A stretch of 64,000 nt of DNA. Source: Calditrichota bacterium (GTDB taxonomy: Bacteria; Calditrichota; Calditrichia; Calditrichales; Calditrichaceae). The stretch is taken from NCBI GenBank assembly GCA_024278755.1, contig JAJRSO010000020.1, positions 1 through 64,000 on the forward strand, read 5' to 3'. Positions 16,113 through 25,673 of the stretch are shown here, in pieces. Below the pieces are notes generated by a model. The model was not told the origin of the DNA. It saw nothing but the letters and a program-made list of their open reading frames with translations, and did no database searches. The position numbers and the translations under genes were made by a program. Positions within the stretch are counted from its first letter, which is position 1, and each line of letters opens with the position of its first letter.

Positions 16113-18018
16113 ATGTTTGTTTCACAAGTTAAAACGACAAAAGTTTTTTTTACCTTATTTTTAACGCTGTTTTTTTACGTTTCGTCTGTTCCTGCACAAC
16201 CGGGCGGAATGGCGCAGGGGCAAAACGGGATGGTTGCCACGGCACATCCTTTAGCTTCGCAGGCGGCGTTGGACATTTTGAAAATGGGCGGTAATGCGGT
16301 TGATGCCGCCGTGGCAGCGGCATTTACCATTGGTGTGGTCGAGCCGGATGGTTCCGGCCTTGGCGGCGGCGGCGGAATGGTGATCTATCTGAATGATCAC
16401 AAAGAACCGATTTACATCAATTATTACCAACAGGCTTCCGAGAAAATTAATGAACTGAATTACGACCGTAATACGGATCGCCATACGGCAAAAGCGATTT
16501 TAATTCCCGGAACGGTAGAAGGTTTAACCACGGCTCTGCGCCGTTTTGGAACCCTGCCGCTGGCCACCGTGATGGAGTCGGCCATTCATTATGCCGAAAC
16601 CGGTTTTGAAATTGACGAAACTTTGGCAAAAATTATTCTGGATAATGTGGAAATGCTGCAAATAGATTCTGTAACGGCTTCCATTTACCTTGATGAAGGT
16701 TTTCCCCGGATGGAAGGAGACAGTCTGAAACAGCCCGAACTGGCAAAAACACTGCGCGCCATTGCCCGCTTGGGACGAAACGGTTTCTATGCTGGTCCGG
16801 TAGCCGCGGAAATTATCGCGCAGGTTAAAGCCGGCGGCGGCGTAATGACTCCTGCGGATCTAAAACATTATAAAGCGCAGGTTACGGTTCCGCTTCAGGG
16901 AACTTACCGCGGCTATCAGATACTTTCTGCAAATGTACCGCAATCGGGCACTACCATTATCGAATCATTGAATATGCTGGAAAATGTCGATCTGAAAAAA
17001 ATGGGCCATTTTAGCGTTTCGGCGCCAACGCTGCATCTGATGGCAGAAACCTTTAAACGTACCTATGCCGATCGCTGGTATTATGTGGGCGATCCGCGTT
17101 TCGGATATGTACCGGTGAACGGCCTTATTTCAAAAGCGTATGCGAAGGAACGTTTATCGGATATAAACCGGTTTATGGCCGTACCCAAAAGAAACCGAAA
17201 GACAAAAGAGGGGAACCCCGGAAAATACGATCGTAAACCGGCCAGCCGGCGTAAAGCATCCAAACAAAAGTCCAGTGGTGATTTTCAGTGGAGCGATGAA
17301 AATCAGGAAGGTTCTTCCGGCGTCGACGCCTGGGCAGAAAACCTGATGGACAGCTTTGGCGCCACAAAGAAAAAAGGGCTGCCGCTGAAACAGGCTAAAA
17401 TACAAACTTCAGACACAATTATCATTGACAGTCCGTCTTTTTCCCAGTGAAGAGGAGTTTGACGGCGGCCATACGACTCATCTTTCGGTTATTGATAAAG
17501 ACGGTAATGCCGTGTCGCTTACACAGACGCTGGGCACTTTTTTCGGTTCCGGTAAAACCTATGCCGGAGTATTGCTAAACTGCGGTATGTCTAATTATTC
17601 CAGCACAGCCGATATCAATGTGGTTAAACCCGGAATGCGTCCGCGCAGCTCGATTTCGCCAACCATTGTATTAAAGAATAAAAAACCCTATATGGTGGTG
17701 GGATCGCCGGGCGCCGGACGGATTATCTCCACCGTAATCGAATTGATTGTAAATGCCATAGATTTTGGAATGAATGCGGAACAGATTAATAGCGCTCCCC
17801 GCTTTTACTGCCAAAAGTGGGATAAATATCTGCATCTGGAATATGGGATTAAACCAGAAGTGCAGGATAAACTGACGCTTATGGGGCATAATGTAAAAAA
17901 ATATGAAACGCCGGATCTGTTTTTTGGCGGGGCGCAGTTAATTTTGGTGGATCAAAAAACCGGACTCTTTTTTGGCTCTGCCGACCCTCGACGCGGCGGT
18001 GTGGCGATAGGCTATTAA
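16113..18018 (+). pseudogene. gamma-glutamyltransferase, frameshifted just before the catalytic threonine
   Basis: The first frame (16113-17450) encodes a signal peptide and the large-subunit region (GMVATAHPLASQAALDILKMGGNAVDAAVAA is reduced here to key parts GGNAVDAAVAA and EPDGSGLGGGG). The second frame (17425-18018) encodes GGHTTHLSVIDKDGNAVSLT, whose first Thr of TTH is the autoprocessing nucleophile, then SPGAGR. They join by removing one base in the T5 run at 17438-17442, giving SPSFPSEEEFDGGHTTH. As read, no active enzyme is made. An unusual basic linker of about 80 residues precedes the cleavage site. The family cleaves or transfers gamma-glutamyl groups, including from poly-gamma-glutamate. 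Start ATG 16113 has GGAGG. Confidence 0.85.
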
Positions 18019-18033
18019 ACGACGAAAGGGCGC

Positions 18034-19176
18034 ATGTATTTTATCTTTTATGTGTTGGTTGGCGTTCTGGCTCTTTTAGTTGCGGAAAAAATTCTGTTAC
18101 AGCAACATGTGCGGCGGATTGTCTGGCGGATTCATATAAACGGCTCCCGTGGGAAATCCAGTGTAACACGGTATATTGCCGCGGGAATGCGGGCCCGAAA
18201 AATAAAAACACTGGCAAAAATTACCGGTGTTCTACCTACTTTAATTTTATCGGACGGTACGTTAAAAACGATTAAGAGAAAAGGCGCCGCGCGTGTTCAG
18301 GAGCAATTGCGCCTGATGCACTTTGCGGCTCGCAATAACTATAATGCCTTTGTTTTGGAATGTATGTCCATAAAACCGGAATTTCAGAAACTGGAACTGC
18401 AAAGCTATAAACCGCAAATCTATGTACTAACCAATATTCTGGATGATCACCGGGAAGTTTTGGGTAGCACCCCCAGGGAACGTACCGCTGTTTATGGAAA
18501 TCTGCTACCTGTAAACACGAAGGTCGTAATGCCAAAAAGCACTTACACAAAGGAGATGGAAAACTGGGTGCGCGCTAAAAACTGTCAAACTATTTTGGCG
18601 CGTCCGGTTTCAGCCAAAATTCCCGATGGGGCGTTCGCTGAAAATATAGCGTTGGCTTTGGCGGTTTGCAAACAAGCAGGCGTACCGGAAAAAATTGCCT
18701 TGCCCGCCATTTTGCGAGAAGCGCAAACAGATAATCAAAATGTTATTCCGTTTGGCGCGGCCGCTGATGCCTGCACTTTTATTAACGGATTTGCCGTGAA
18801 TGATGTGGAGTCGGCAAAAAAACTGATAAAAAAATGGCAAAAGACATATCCGGAACAAACGAACACGGTATTTATTTTTAATTCCAGGTCCGACAGAGCC
18901 GTCCGCTCCCGGTTGTTTACAGACTGGTTTCTGTCTTTAAAAACTCCGTTGCAGATAATTTTAACAGGCGATCACCGGCCGTATGTGCGCAGAAGATTGC
19001 TTCTAAAGAAATGGCCGAAAGAGCGTTTAATCGTATGGAAACAAGAGGATGTGGCGCAGGCTTCAATCCGGCTGCGGGAATATGGATTTAAACAGACGCT
19101 GGTTTTCGGATTGGGCAATATCCAGGGAGAAGGCTTTAAAATTCTGGAACAAATAAAACGATTGGCAGAACAGTGA
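18034..19176 (+). CDS. pgsB: poly-gamma-glutamate synthase PgsB/CapB-like ligase
   Basis: The 380-residue protein has an N-terminal membrane anchor (about 2-18) and the ATP-binding loop INGSRGKSSVTR (Gly40, Lys41, Ser42) of the Mur-ligase-like PgsB/CapB family. Further family features are FVLECMSIKPEFQ and LTNILDDHREVLGSTPRERTAVYGN. These enzymes activate a gamma-carboxylate as acyl phosphate and add glutamate units. It overlaps the next gene by four bases (GTGA), indicating coupled translation with PgsC, its usual partner. Length agrees with PgsB (about 390). The substrate may be glutamate or another gamma-linked acid. Confidence 0.88.
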   Translation: MYFIFYVLVGVLALLVAEKILLQQHVRRIVWRIHINGSRGKSSVTRYIAAGMRARKIKTLAKITGVLPTLILSDGTLKTIKRKGAARVQEQLRLMHFAARNNYNAFVLECMSIKPEFQKLELQSYKPQIYVLTNILDDHREVLGSTPRERTAVYGNLLPVNTKVVMPKSTYTKEMENWVRAKNCQTILARPVSAKIPDGAFAENIALALAVCKQAGVPEKIALPAILREAQTDNQNVIPFGAAADACTFINGFAVNDVESAKKLIKKWQKTYPEQTNTVFIFNSRSDRAVRSRLFTDWFLSLKTPLQIILTGDHRPYVRRRLLLKKWPKERLIVWKQEDVAQASIRLREYGFKQTLVFGLGNIQGEGFKILEQIKRLAEQ

Positions 19177-19607
19177 TTTTTGAATATTTTTTTGTAGGTT
19201 TACTTATTGGTTTTGTTTTTTACGAGTTAACGGACATTTCTCCGGGCGGAGTGATTGCGCCCGCTTATTTTGCCTTGTTTATTGATGATTTTCAAAAAAT
19301 ACTGGTTACCTTATTTTTAGCGCTAATCGTCTGGAAACTGCTTGAGTTTCTGACGCGCCATTTGGTTTTATACGGTCGCAGAAAACTGTTATTGGCCCTG
19401 ATTATTGGTTTTTCATTAAAAGTGGCAATCCGTTTATGGGTGCAGCCCAATCCTTTTTTTACGTTTGACCTGCAATCCATCGGTTACATTATTCCCGGGT
19501 TGATTGCCAATGAGATGAGCCGACAGGGGATGGTATCTACACTTTCGGCTCTGGGTATCGTTACCGTACTCATTCAATTTGTACTATTAATAACGCATGC
19601 GCTATGA
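19173..19607 (+). CDS. pgsC: poly-gamma-glutamate biosynthesis membrane protein PgsC/CapC
   Basis: The 144-residue integral membrane protein starts with GTG overlapping the pgsB stop. It carries the PgsC hallmark near the N-terminus (GFVFYELTDISPGGVIAPAYFALF) and the IGYIIPGLIANEMSRQGMVSTL segment. Length and about four or five membrane helices agree with PgsC/CapC of Bacillus. It forms the membrane part of the synthase with PgsB. Its stop overlaps the start of the next gene (ATGA). Confidence 0.88.
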   Translation: MIFEYFFVGLLIGFVFYELTDISPGGVIAPAYFALFIDDFQKILVTLFLALIVWKLLEFLTRHLVLYGRRKLLLALIIGFSLKVAIRLWVQPNPFFTFDLQSIGYIIPGLIANEMSRQGMVSTLSALGIVTVLIQFVLLITHAL

Positions 19608-20674
19608 GTGCGGGTTTTAATAAATATGGTCTGCTGTTTATAATGCTTTTGTCAGTAACGTCGTATTTTTTAGTGAAAAAATACGTTACCGTTCATGAAA
19701 AGCATCCGGCGTACGCTACTATGAAAAAGGCGAGTGCGCTTGCGGCTGATTGGTTTAAGCAGATAGCCATATTAAAAAAAGAGAGAGCCATCGTTGCCGA
19801 TAATCTGTCGCAAATTCCGTTTAAGGAGATGATTGGCAACGATTATACGGTAATCACTTCCACACTGGGGTCGCTCGAAGCAAAGGAACTCTCGGCACAG
19901 CCCGCGTTTGCCGCTTTGATGGTTTCGTTACTTTTAAAGGCGGATATGGATTCAACTAAAAAAGCGGGTGTACTGCTGACGGGTTCGTTTCCTGCTTTGA
20001 CTGTTTGCACGTTTGCGGCATTGCAAACCCTGCATATCCCCGCCATTGTTTTTAGCTCGTTAAGCGCCTCGTGTTACGGAGCCAATCAGCCCCTGGCGAC
20101 CTGGCTGGATATGGAAACACAATTGCAGCGGTTCGGAAATTTGCAGTATAAAACATATTGTGTAAGTATCGGTTCGGAAAATGATAACGGTAGCGGGTTA
20201 ACAGACGAAGGCCGGCAGTTGATTTATACTGCTGCGGAAAGAAATGAACGAGACCTGTATATTCCCGCTTCTCTTCAGGAATCCATAGAATACAAAATGG
20301 AGGTATTACTCAGAGAAAATGTCCAATTGCTGATAAATATAGGAGGCAATCAGGCTGCTGTTGGCGGATGCAGCCATGCGTCCACCATTCCGTTTGGTCT
20401 TAATTTTAAAGTGCAGACCTGTAGCGACAAAAACCGCGGACTTATTTTCAGAATGGCTGAAAAAGGGGTGCCGTTTATCCACTTACTACACATTAAGGAT
20501 TTAGCCAGGAGATACGGTGTATCGCCCAGCGCCGGTGATGAGCAGAACGGGGATTCGGTCTATTTTTCAATTAAAACCGAACCGTTATATATGATTCTGG
20601 CCGTACTCGTTATCTCCTTTTTGCTTGTAATGTATAAAATGAAAAAAGAGATAATCAAACGGAAACAATATTGA
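19604..20674 (+). CDS. poly-gamma-glutamate system protein (PgsW-like)
   Basis: The 356-residue protein has membrane helices at both ends (about 8-25 and 328-346) and a large extracytoplasmic part between. The central part has GSLEAKELSAQPAFAALMVSL, LLTGSFPAL, SSLSASCYGANQP and GGNQAAVGGCSHAS. I recognise this as the protein often encoded after PgsB and PgsC in spirochaetes and FCB bacteria and called the poly-gamma-glutamate system protein PgsW; its biochemical role is unknown. The four-base overlap with pgsC shows coupling. No PgsA/CapA-type protein is present, so this protein could take over that export or assembly role. This is inference. Confidence 0.75.
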   Translation: MSAGFNKYGLLFIMLLSVTSYFLVKKYVTVHEKHPAYATMKKASALAADWFKQIAILKKERAIVADNLSQIPFKEMIGNDYTVITSTLGSLEAKELSAQPAFAALMVSLLLKADMDSTKKAGVLLTGSFPALTVCTFAALQTLHIPAIVFSSLSASCYGANQPLATWLDMETQLQRFGNLQYKTYCVSIGSENDNGSGLTDEGRQLIYTAAERNERDLYIPASLQESIEYKMEVLLRENVQLLINIGGNQAAVGGCSHASTIPFGLNFKVQTCSDKNRGLIFRMAEKGVPFIHLLHIKDLARRYGVSPSAGDEQNGDSVYFSIKTEPLYMILAVLVISFLLVMYKMKKEIIKRKQY

Positions 20675-21012
20675 CAGCATAAAATGAATACCGTAAATTG
20701 AAATGAAACAATTGTTGCGTAAAAATAATAAATAGAAACACAAACTATCTTTTGAAAACCGGATAAAAATCGAAGGTGTGTTAAATAAGAACAGTATAAG
20801 GGCTGTTTGAGCACACTGTGAACTTGTTGTCTGTCTGAAAGCCAGAGAACACAGGTGGTTAATATGGCACAGTTTTTGAAGTCAACAATGGCTTACTAAA
20901 ACAATTTCTTATTTGAAAGCAAATATTATAATTTTTAAGAAGGAGGTGTTTAAAAGTAATTGTTCTTAATAAGTTATCGCATTATGTAAACGAACTTTTG
21001 CAGGAGGACAGA
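20675..21012. other. intergenic region upstream of the secreted-protein/TonB-receptor cluster
   Basis: About 340 bases, A+T-rich. It contains a sigma-54-like promoter (20865-20880) and, at 20940-20948, a perfect AAGGAGGTG Shine-Dalgarno-like sequence about 65 bases upstream of the gene start with no convincing gene after it (only a nine-codon TTG frame). I see no terminator for the preceding operon. Confidence 0.5.
20865..20880 (+). promoter_or_regulatory. putative sigma-54 promoter of the secreted-protein cluster
   Basis: TGGCACAGTTTTTGAA has a perfect -24 element (TGGCAC) and TTGAA in place of TTGCA at -12, correctly spaced. The expected transcript start is about 120 bases upstream of ATG 21013. 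The pattern equals that of two other candidates in the window. Without the -12 C, confidence is limited. Confidence 0.45.
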
Positions 21013-22731
21013 ATGTTAAAAAAAGCTACAGTAGTTGCATTATTTCTAATCGTATTTTCCTTTAGTATTAACCTGTTTGCGCAGGCCGGCGTAACTCCGC
21101 TGGTACAATCCAATTTTATAGATTCAACCGTGTATAACGGAATCTATCGCGGCGTTCAGACACAGTTTTTTATGGAGCCGACCACAGGGAATATGGTTGT
21201 TGCCTGGTATGAATATTTCTCTTCGGATGCCGTAAATCCCCGGCAGATTGCCGCAGCGACTTCCACCGATCATGGCGTTAACTGGACCGTACACAATCAG
21301 ATAAACACCGGCGTAGGCGCCGGAATGAACGGAAGATATCCTACTGTTTGGGGCACATCTAAAACGCCGATTGTGGCCTATTCCGATCGAAATCCCGAAG
21401 GAACCAACCAGGACAGCCGACCTGTTTTTGCCACAGATGTTTTGGGATGGGGTGGCGGATTTTTTAATAATACCTTTGTAGACAATATGGATAAAGCTGA
21501 TACCCTGCTTTATGGTCGCTATGTAAGTTGTGCCACCGCAAAGGATAACGAAAGTTTAGTGGCGCTGGGCGCTTATCATACAAAATCTGCAGATCCCGGG
21601 GAAGCCGTTTTTTACTATTTTTCAACCGACGGTGGCAACACCTGGAGCACTCCGCGCGTACCGGTTTCCGCTGTCCCGGCAGATACAAATACCGGGAAAT
21701 GGGTTTCGGATCTATCCAGCTCCGGTTTAGGTGTTGGGCTTGGAACAAACAATTCGGCAATGGTTACAGCGTTGGCTCAGTTTGACGATGATAATGATGA
21801 TTTGTGGCAGATTGTTTATTGTACTTCTGCGGATGCCGGGGATACCTGGTCATCGGTTGCCCTGATACCCGGAACCGAAGATCTGAGTTTCGAAAACTCC
21901 GATACCTACTTTAATTTTACCAGCCCAAAAATGGATAATGCCGGAAACTGGCACGTATTTGCCGTGGGTACCGATACAACCGAAGATACCGGTTCCTTCC
22001 CACAAAAATACAGAGTATGGGATTTCGCTTACAACGGAACCGACTGGGCGGTACATAAATTTTTGTTACCGAAATTAATTGACAATGGTCTGGTAGCCTG
22101 GGGCGATTATCCGCAAGATTACGAGCAACAATTCTGCAATACGCCGACTATGGGTCCGGACGGAACGATTTACTATACCTATTCCGATGTTGTGGATACT
22201 ACTGGCGCCGCCGGTGATCCTGCGAACTTCAATTTTAATATGCGGGTGGTCTATTCCGAAGATAATGGCAACACATGGCTGGGACCCGTAAGTATTCTGG
22301 ATAACTGGAAGAGTCCGTCCATTCAGGGCGCCGCTCCATATGCCGATGATAATCTGCATGTAGTTTACCGCGATACTTCCGCCAATCTCTATCACATGGC
22401 TGTGCCGACACAGAAGATAAAAGAACTGGCAACCGCCATTGAGAACGGTGTAGAAACGGAAATGCCCACTCGTTTCGAATTACATCAAAATTATCCCAAT
22501 CCGTTTAATCCAACCACTTCCATTCGTTTCGATTTAAACAGTAATTCACATGTAAAACTCACTGTTTATAATGCCCTGGGACAGCGCGTGGCGACTCTGG
22601 TTGATAAAAATATGACAGCCGGATTTAAAGGCATTGTTTGGGATGCCGGCAATATGCCGTCCGGAACCTATTTTTATAAATTGGAAACAAAAGATTACTC
22701 GCAAACCAAACGCATGGTTTTAATAAAGTAA
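21013..22731 (+). CDS. secreted Asp-box (sialidase-like repeat) protein with C-terminal sorting domain
   Basis: The 572-residue protein starts at ATG 21013 (CAGGAGG just upstream) with a signal peptide ending NLFAQ. At least four Asp-box motifs are visible (STDHGVNW, STDGGNTW, SADAGDTW, SEDNGNTW), which mark the blades of sialidase-like propellers. The catalytic arginine triad of true sialidases is not evident. The last 85 residues form a type-IX-secretion-style sorting domain (YPNPFNPTTSIRFDL ... GTYFYKLETKDYSQTKRMVLIK read in parts). It would be secreted or surface-bound. It leads the cluster with a TonB-dependent receptor. Confidence 0.8.
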   Translation: MLKKATVVALFLIVFSFSINLFAQAGVTPLVQSNFIDSTVYNGIYRGVQTQFFMEPTTGNMVVAWYEYFSSDAVNPRQIAAATSTDHGVNWTVHNQINTGVGAGMNGRYPTVWGTSKTPIVAYSDRNPEGTNQDSRPVFATDVLGWGGGFFNNTFVDNMDKADTLLYGRYVSCATAKDNESLVALGAYHTKSADPGEAVFYYFSTDGGNTWSTPRVPVSAVPADTNTGKWVSDLSSSGLGVGLGTNNSAMVTALAQFDDDNDDLWQIVYCTSADAGDTWSSVALIPGTEDLSFENSDTYFNFTSPKMDNAGNWHVFAVGTDTTEDTGSFPQKYRVWDFAYNGTDWAVHKFLLPKLIDNGLVAWGDYPQDYEQQFCNTPTMGPDGTIYYTYSDVVDTTGAAGDPANFNFNMRVVYSEDNGNTWLGPVSILDNWKSPSIQGAAPYADDNLHVVYRDTSANLYHMAVPTQKIKELATAIENGVETEMPTRFELHQNYPNPFNPTTSIRFDLNSNSHVKLTVYNALGQRVATLVDKNMTAGFKGIVWDAGNMPSGTYFYKLETKDYSQTKRMVLIK

Positions 22732-22806
22732 ATAGATGATATGGAATCCGATCCATTGTGTTCGGATTCCCTTTTAAAAAGCTTTAAATGAACGCAGGAG
22801 ACAACC

Positions 22807-25626
22807 ATGTTAAAAGCACGACTAAGGCTTACATGGAGCATTCTTTTTCTTTTAAGTGTTTCGGCTCTCTTTGCCGGAACTACAGGTAAAATTATGGGAA
22901 TTATCACCGATGTTGATACGGGTGAACCGATTCCGGGAGTTAACGTAGTAGTAAAAGGGCAACCGTTTGGCGCTGCGACCGATTTGGACGGAGCCTTTAT
23001 TATTATGAACCTACCTCCGGGGTATTACGATTTAAGCGCTCAAATGATTGGATATGGCGAAGTCATTCAGAAAAATATTCAGGTTGTTACCGATAAGACG
23101 ATTTCGGTCAATTTTGAAATGAAAGTTACGCTCATCGAAACCGAGGCGGTTGTTGTTGTTGCCAAGCGTTCCATGGTGCGTAAGGATGAGACGAACAAAA
23201 CGGCCGTGCTTGATTTTGAAGTCTTTTCTGAAATGCCTATTCAGGAATTCGACGAAGCCGTAGCAGCGCAGGCCGGAATTACAACCGATGAATCCGGCGA
23301 TCTTCATCTTCGCGGAGGACGTTCCGGGGAGATCGCGTATATGGTAGACGGTATTCTGGTTCAGGATCCCTTTTACAAAAGCGGGGCGAGTGATATCAAT
23401 CTGGACAAATATATGATCCAGGAACTGCAGATGCAGACCGGAGCCTTTGGTGCAGAATACGGACAGGCCATGTCTGGCGTTATCAATATTGTAACCAAAG
23501 AAGGAAGAAAAACGAACTACTCCATGCGTTTTGAATATGAAAGCCCCTGGCTGGGAGATTCGCCTTACCGCAAACAAGACTGGATGCTTTCTACCGATTT
23601 GGTAGATATTCCGGCCGGCGAAGAAGATCTGTACCGGGATGCAATGCGCCAGTACGCCGAATCCGGCGATTCCACTTTTTCCTCTACGCCAACAAATTAT
23701 GACCAAACCGGAGTCTCACAATTTGTGGTGGAACCTTTCGAATCCATTCCGGGATTGGGAAAATTACCAAAGCTTTTCGGGCAAACGCTGTACGGGATTA
23801 ATAATTTTACTTTTTCGGGACCGATTCCGTTTTTAAATAAACTGTCTTTTTTTGCTTCGGCCCGCTATTCGAATATGCCGCCCTATCTGCCTTTTGGGTA
23901 TGACGCCCGGCGTAATTTTAACATTAAAATCACGTATCGTATAAAAGACAATATGAAGTTGAATACGAGTTTTCAGAACTCCAAACGCTATTATAAACCA
24001 TACAGTCATGTATGGAAATACCGACCTTTTGCTTTGGAAGACCGCGATGACACCGTTGAACGGCAGACACTGGAATTTGCACACACGCTTAACAACACCA
24101 GCTTTTATACGTTGCGATTATCGCACTACTATCACCGCTACTATCGTTATAACCCCAATCGTGAGTTTAAAATCAGTGATTATCCCAAAGAAATTTGGAG
24201 TGATTCCGATAAACTTGATTCGGTAATTGTAGCTGATAATTCCGACTGGAAAAAGGGTACCACTAATTCGGACGGGTTTTATGTTGCCGGTGATCGCGGT
24301 CGGTACGAAGATAATAAAACGTTTACCAGCGCTCTGAAATTCGACTATGTAAATCAAATTTATAAAGAACACGAAGTTAAACTGGGTTTGGAATATAAAG
24401 CGCATACCTTAGATCGTGATCGTTGGCGCTACCCCTGGGCGGGATCGGCCCATTATGTGGAAATTTACAAACATCATCCCGAAGAATTTGCAACATATGT
24501 ACAGGATAAGATGGAATATGAACATTTTGTTTTAAATCTGGGCCTTCGGTATGATTATTTTAATCCGCATACAACCATGTGGCAGGATATTTATACGGCC
24601 GGATCGTTGGATGATGCCACCGGCGAATGGATTCCTTCCAAAGAGGTTCAGGCAAAAGCAAAACAGCACTTCAGTCCGCGCATTGGAATCGCCTATCCGG
24701 TAACGGAAAAGATGATTTTTCGTTCTTCATACGGCCATTTTTACGAAAATGCCAGTTTCTACAATATGTATAAACAACGAGATGTCGCTGCCGGCGGAAT
24801 TCCGCTGGTGGGTAATCCATCCATCGAAAGCCAAAAAACAGTACAGTACGAATTTGGTGTAAAAACACAAATCAGCGACGACTGGTCTGTTGATGTGAAT
24901 GCGTATTTTAAAGATATTACAAATTTGGCTGCCAGTACCTATATTACGGTCTTTCCATATAATTATACGGTATTTGATAATAGCGACTATGCCAGCGTGA
25001 AGGGAATTGATTTAACAATAGAGAAAAGAGCCGGACGCTTTTTTACCGGAATTTTCAACTACTCTCTGTCGGTAGCCAAAGGAAATGAGTCTGCCGCCAG
25101 CGACGGATATAACAACTACCGGGGAGTGGATGTCTCGCTTCGGCCAAATAAAGAGTACTATCTGGATTTTGACCGGCGGCATGATTTTTCACTAAATGCA
25201 ATTTTTCAAACGCCAAAAGATTTTGGCCCTCCCCTGGCCGGAATGAAAGTTTTAGGAAACTGGAATACCAATATTCTGGTACAGGTTTCCAGCGGATTAC
25301 CCTATACGCCGTTTGTGGAAGAATCTGCCGAAAATGTATTTGTTGAACGCAATACAGGCAGAAAACCATGGTTTGCAAATGTCGATCTACGTATTCAAAA
25401 AACAATGACCGTTGTAAAATCGGTTCGCCTATCGGCGTTTGTTGTCGTAAAAAATCTGCTTAACAGGCTTAATAATAATCTGATTTGGTCGCGTACCGGC
25501 ACATCGTGGGATGCCGGTCCTACCAGTTCCCACAGCTATGATCGTATATATAATCCGGCTAATGTAAGCAGACCTCGGCAAATTTCCGTTGGACTTCGGT
25601 TTTTGTTTAAATCGCCCGGTCAGTAG
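22807..25626 (+). CDS. TonB-dependent outer-membrane receptor with carboxypeptidase-regulatory-like N-domain
   Basis: The 939-residue protein has a signal peptide (to about residue 22) and a CarboxypepD_reg-like domain (about 25-105; GEPIPGVNVVVKG, TDLDGAFIIMNLPPGYY). A plug domain follows (about 115-235) with LRGGRSGEIAYMVDG and GAFGAEYGQAMSGVINIVTK. The rest is a large beta-barrel ending QISVGLRFLFKSPGQ. Such receptors import ligands across the outer membrane with TonB energy, or act with secreted proteins. No SusD-like partner follows; instead a large secreted protein and a PorV-like protein follow, a combination I associate with Calditrichota and Ignavibacteriota. The ATG has GCAGGAG upstream. 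Ligand unknown. Confidence 0.88.
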   Translation: MLKARLRLTWSILFLLSVSALFAGTTGKIMGIITDVDTGEPIPGVNVVVKGQPFGAATDLDGAFIIMNLPPGYYDLSAQMIGYGEVIQKNIQVVTDKTISVNFEMKVTLIETEAVVVVAKRSMVRKDETNKTAVLDFEVFSEMPIQEFDEAVAAQAGITTDESGDLHLRGGRSGEIAYMVDGILVQDPFYKSGASDINLDKYMIQELQMQTGAFGAEYGQAMSGVINIVTKEGRKTNYSMRFEYESPWLGDSPYRKQDWMLSTDLVDIPAGEEDLYRDAMRQYAESGDSTFSSTPTNYDQTGVSQFVVEPFESIPGLGKLPKLFGQTLYGINNFTFSGPIPFLNKLSFFASARYSNMPPYLPFGYDARRNFNIKITYRIKDNMKLNTSFQNSKRYYKPYSHVWKYRPFALEDRDDTVERQTLEFAHTLNNTSFYTLRLSHYYHRYYRYNPNREFKISDYPKEIWSDSDKLDSVIVADNSDWKKGTTNSDGFYVAGDRGRYEDNKTFTSALKFDYVNQIYKEHEVKLGLEYKAHTLDRDRWRYPWAGSAHYVEIYKHHPEEFATYVQDKMEYEHFVLNLGLRYDYFNPHTTMWQDIYTAGSLDDATGEWIPSKEVQAKAKQHFSPRIGIAYPVTEKMIFRSSYGHFYENASFYNMYKQRDVAAGGIPLVGNPSIESQKTVQYEFGVKTQISDDWSVDVNAYFKDITNLAASTYITVFPYNYTVFDNSDYASVKGIDLTIEKRAGRFFTGIFNYSLSVAKGNESAASDGYNNYRGVDVSLRPNKEYYLDFDRRHDFSLNAIFQTPKDFGPPLAGMKVLGNWNTNILVQVSSGLPYTPFVEESAENVFVERNTGRKPWFANVDLRIQKTMTVVKSVRLSAFVVVKNLLNRLNNNLIWSRTGTSWDAGPTSSHSYDRIYNPANVSRPRQISVGLRFLFKSPGQ

Positions 25627-25673
25627 TCAATATGGGTCGGTACAACTTTCTAATAACACTTAAGGAGATAATT

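Noticed and set aside
21013-22731. True sialidase assignment for the Asp-box protein
   Set aside because: Asp-boxes are structural and occur in many propellers; the arginine triad and catalytic Tyr/Glu are not evident.
23032-23706. 224-codon open frame on the minus strand inside the TonB-dependent receptor gene
   Set aside because: Antisense shadow of a clearly conserved gene, with no ribosome-binding site or recognisable domain.
25632-25673. ATG 25632 as start of the large secreted protein
   Set aside because: The 14 extra codons would precede the signal peptide and hold the Shine-Dalgarno itself; GTG 25674 is correctly spaced from AAGGAG.
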